From Christensenellaceae bacterium (GTDB lineage Bacteria; Bacillota; Clostridia; Christensenellales; Aristaeellaceae): DNA of 6,407 bases. Made by a program: the position numbers and the translations under genes. Each line of letters starts with the position of its first letter. Position 1 is the stretch's first letter. A model generated the notes under the pieces. The model did not search any database. It saw only the letters and a program-made list of their open reading frames with translations, and had not been told where the DNA came from. Positions 4,430-6,407 of the stretch are shown here, one piece after another. The DNA is taken from contig JADGQP010000020.1 of NCBI GenBank assembly GCA_017881705.1, positions 1-6,407 on the forward strand. Direction: 5' to 3'.

Positions 4430-6328
4430 ATGCCCAGCGATTTTGCCCGTATTGCCGCCGCCAGTGTACGCGTGCATCTGGGCGACGTGGAAAAAAACAA
4501 GCAGGAGATTCTGGCGCGCATGCGCGTGCTGGAGGCGCAGGGCGTGCAGGTTGCGGTGTTTCCGGAACTGTGCGTAACGGGCTACACCCTGGGCGATCTG
4601 CTTGCGCACGAAACCGTTCAGCGCGCGGCATTCACCGCCGTAAAGGAGATCGCGGCGCAAACTGGCGATATGGCGGTGATCGTCGGTCTGCCGGTAAACC
4701 AGCGCGGCAGGCTGTTCAACTGCGCGGCGGTGCTGCAGGGCGGGTTAGTGCGCGGGTTAGTGCCCAAGACCTACCTGCCCAACGGCAATGAGTTTTACGA
4801 AACCCGCTGGTTTGTAAGCGCCGCGCAAGCTGATCGGGATTTTAACCAGGATGGCGTGCGTTGTCCGTTGGCAGCCGATCTGCTATTCGATCGGGGCGAT
4901 TTTTCTTTCGCCGTGGAGATCTGCGAGGATTTGTGGACGCCCATTCCCCCCAGCAGCCAATACGCCGTGGAAGGCGCGGATATCATCCTCAACCCCAGCG
5001 CCAGCAACGCCCTGGTAAGCAAGCAAGCCTACCGGCGGGAGCTGCTTACCCAGCAGAGCGGCCGTTTATACGCGGGCTACGCCTACGCCTGCGCAGGCTT
5101 TGGCGAAAGCACCAGCGACCTGGTGTTCTGCGGATATACCGGCGTATTTGAAAACGGCAGGATTTTGGCCGAAGGCCAACGCTTCACCCTCACAGGCGAT
5201 AACGCCGTGGCGGATATCGATGTACAGCGTCTGCGCTACCAGCGCCAGCGCAACGGCAGCTTCCACCAGATGGAACGCAGAAAGATTCCCATGACCCTCG
5301 TACCTCTGCCCATGGCGGAACACACAGCCGAAAAACAGCAGCTTCTGCGCCCCATCGCGCCCCTGCCTTTCGTGCCGGGCGGCGCGCTGAGGGAGGAACA
5401 TCTGGAAGAGATTGTGCGCATCCAATGCACAGGGCTTGCCACGCGCCTTTCGGCGATTCGCTGCGAGCACCCCGTGGTGGGCGTTTCCGGCGGGCTGGAT
5501 AGCACGCTGGCGCTTCTGGTGGGCGTTCGCGCGCTGGATATGCTGGGCTTGCCCCATACAGGTCTGATAGCCATCACTATGCCGGGCATGGGCACGGGCA
5601 AACGCACCAAATCCAACGCCGACCGGCTCATGGAGACGCTAGGCGTTACGGCGCTGGAAATCAGCATCGAAAAAGCCGTACGCCAGCATTTCGCCGATAT
5701 CGGGCAGGATGAAGCCAAACACGACGTGACCTACGAAAATTCACAGGCGCGCGAACGTACACAGATTTTAATGGACGTCGCCAACAAGGTGGGCGGCATC
5801 GTGCTGGGCACCGGCGACATGAGCGAAGCCGCGCTGGGCTTTTCCACCTATAACGGCGACCATATGAGCATGTACAACGTAAACTGCTCGGTACCCAAGA
5901 CCCTGGTGAAAAGTCTGGTGCAGTACCTGAGCGAGCACGATTTCGGCGGCGCCGTGCGCGATGTATGCCGCGACGTAATCGCAACCCCCATCAGCCCCGA
6001 GCTGCTGCCCGTGACCGACGGGGAACTTTGCCAGCGCACCGAGGACATCGTGGGCGATTATACGCTAAACGACTTTTTTCTCTACCATATGCTGGACAGC
6101 GGAAGCGGCCCCGACCGGCTGAAACGGCTGGCCCTGCAGGCCTTCGACGGCGTTTACGGCGAAGCGGAGATCGATACGCGGCTGTCCGCTTTCACTCGTC
6201 GTTTCTTTGCCCAGCAATACAAGCGCAACTGCGTGCCCGACGGCCCCAAGGTGGGCAGCATCAGCCTTTCCCCGCGCGGAGATTGGCGTATGCCCTCGGA
6301 CATGAGCGACGCTCTCTGGCGAAAATAA
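4430..6328 (+). CDS. nadE: glutamine-dependent NAD+ synthetase
   Basis: The 632-residue enzyme catalyses the last step of NAD+ synthesis: deamido-NAD+ plus ATP and glutamine give NAD+, AMP, pyrophosphate and glutamate. Residues about 5-290 are the nitrilase-type glutaminase domain that releases ammonia, with the full triad: Glu46 in FPELCVTGYTLGDLL, Lys113 in VPKTYLPN, and the nucleophile Cys165 in EICEDLW. Residues about 325-632 are the ATP-pyrophosphatase synthetase domain: the pyrophosphate loop SGGLDST (353-359), GTGDMSEAALGFSTYNGDH (460-478) and the C-terminal KRNCVPDGPKVGSISLSPRGDW (from 598) that carries substrate-binding residues. Length and domain order match the long two-domain class, which uses glutamine and channels ammonia, unlike the short ammonia-dependent NadE. 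All key residues are present, so it should be active in the cytoplasm. No terminator follows; the next gene begins 26 bases on and is probably co-transcribed. Confidence 0.97.
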   Translation: MPSDFARIAAASVRVHLGDVEKNKQEILARMRVLEAQGVQVAVFPELCVTGYTLGDLLAHETVQRAAFTAVKEIAAQTGDMAVIVGLPVNQRGRLFNCAAVLQGGLVRGLVPKTYLPNGNEFYETRWFVSAAQADRDFNQDGVRCPLAADLLFDRGDFSFAVEICEDLWTPIPPSSQYAVEGADIILNPSASNALVSKQAYRRELLTQQSGRLYAGYAYACAGFGESTSDLVFCGYTGVFENGRILAEGQRFTLTGDNAVADIDVQRLRYQRQRNGSFHQMERRKIPMTLVPLPMAEHTAEKQQLLRPIAPLPFVPGGALREEHLEEIVRIQCTGLATRLSAIRCEHPVVGVSGGLDSTLALLVGVRALDMLGLPHTGLIAITMPGMGTGKRTKSNADRLMETLGVTALEISIEKAVRQHFADIGQDEAKHDVTYENSQARERTQILMDVANKVGGIVLGTGDMSEAALGFSTYNGDHMSMYNVNCSVPKTLVKSLVQYLSEHDFGGAVRDVCRDVIATPISPELLPVTDGELCQRTEDIVGDYTLNDFFLYHMLDSGSGPDRLKRLALQAFDGVYGEAEIDTRLSAFTRRFFAQQYKRNCVPDGPKVGSISLSPRGDWRMPSDMSDALWRK

Positions 6329-6354
6329 GATTTTGGGCATTGGAGGTTGGTTTC

Positions 6355-6407
6355 ATGAGCGAACAAACATGCCCGCGCTGCGGCCGGAAGGTAAACGTGG
6401 ACACCGG
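6355..6407 (+). CDS. start of a zinc-ribbon protein (runs off the window)
   Basis: Only the first 17 complete codons are in the window: MSEQTCPRCGRKVNVDT. GGAGG (6342-6346) lies eight bases before the ATG, which supports a real start. CPRCG is the first knuckle of a zinc ribbon; the second cysteine pair would lie beyond the edge. Such N-terminal ribbons occur in many small or membrane-bound Firmicute proteins, so no function can be given. The 26-base gap after nadE, without a terminator, suggests co-transcription. Confidence 0.7.
   Translation, partial: MSEQTCPRCGRKVNVDT

Noticed and set aside
4742..4765. tandem GGGTTAGTGCGC / GGGTTAGTGCCC in nadE
   Set aside because: It encodes GLVRGLVP, which fits the normal length of the NadE segment before the KTYLPN motif, so no insertion is needed to explain it.

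Overview
The window holds five genes, all on the + strand. The GC content is high, start sites are mostly preceded by strong AGGAGG-type ribosome binding sites, and the core genes look Firmicute-like. I infer a GC-rich member of the Clostridia, possibly a gut lineage near Christensenellales. The class is fairly likely; the order is a guess. No rRNA, tRNA, CRISPR array, insertion sequence or phage gene is visible.

Layout: (1) positions 1-410 are the 3' end of typA/bipA, a ribosome-associated GTPase. (2) Positions 614-2311 encode an unrecognised 565-residue secreted protein. It has a signal peptide, an aromatic-rich N-terminal domain, a low-complexity linker with three 14-residue repeats, and a beta-rich C-terminal domain. 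A clear intrinsic terminator follows at 2413-2440. (3) Positions 2575-3291 encode a GntR-family regulator of the HutC type (winged helix plus UTRA ligand-binding domain). It has a good sigma-70-type promoter at 2520-2548, overlapped by an inverted repeat that could be its own operator. (4) Positions 3356-4351 encode a NYN-domain (PIN-like nuclease) protein with two C-terminal OST-HTH/LOTUS-like domains. It has no in-frame ATG, GTG or TTG upstream of its active-site region, so it apparently starts at CTG. (5) Positions 4430-6328 encode a complete glutamine-dependent NAD+ synthetase (NadE). It is followed after 26 bases by the start of a zinc-ribbon protein (6355 to the window edge), probably in the same transcript.

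The genes do not form one obvious pathway. TypA (translation), the NYN/LOTUS protein (RNA) and NadE (NAD synthesis) look like ordinary chromosomal genes, with the regulator and the secreted protein lying among them. I see no convincing new multi-gene system. The points most worth a second look are the CTG start of the NYN/LOTUS gene, the decarboxylase-like IGSADGPT motif in the linker of the secreted protein, and the inverted repeat over the gntR promoter.
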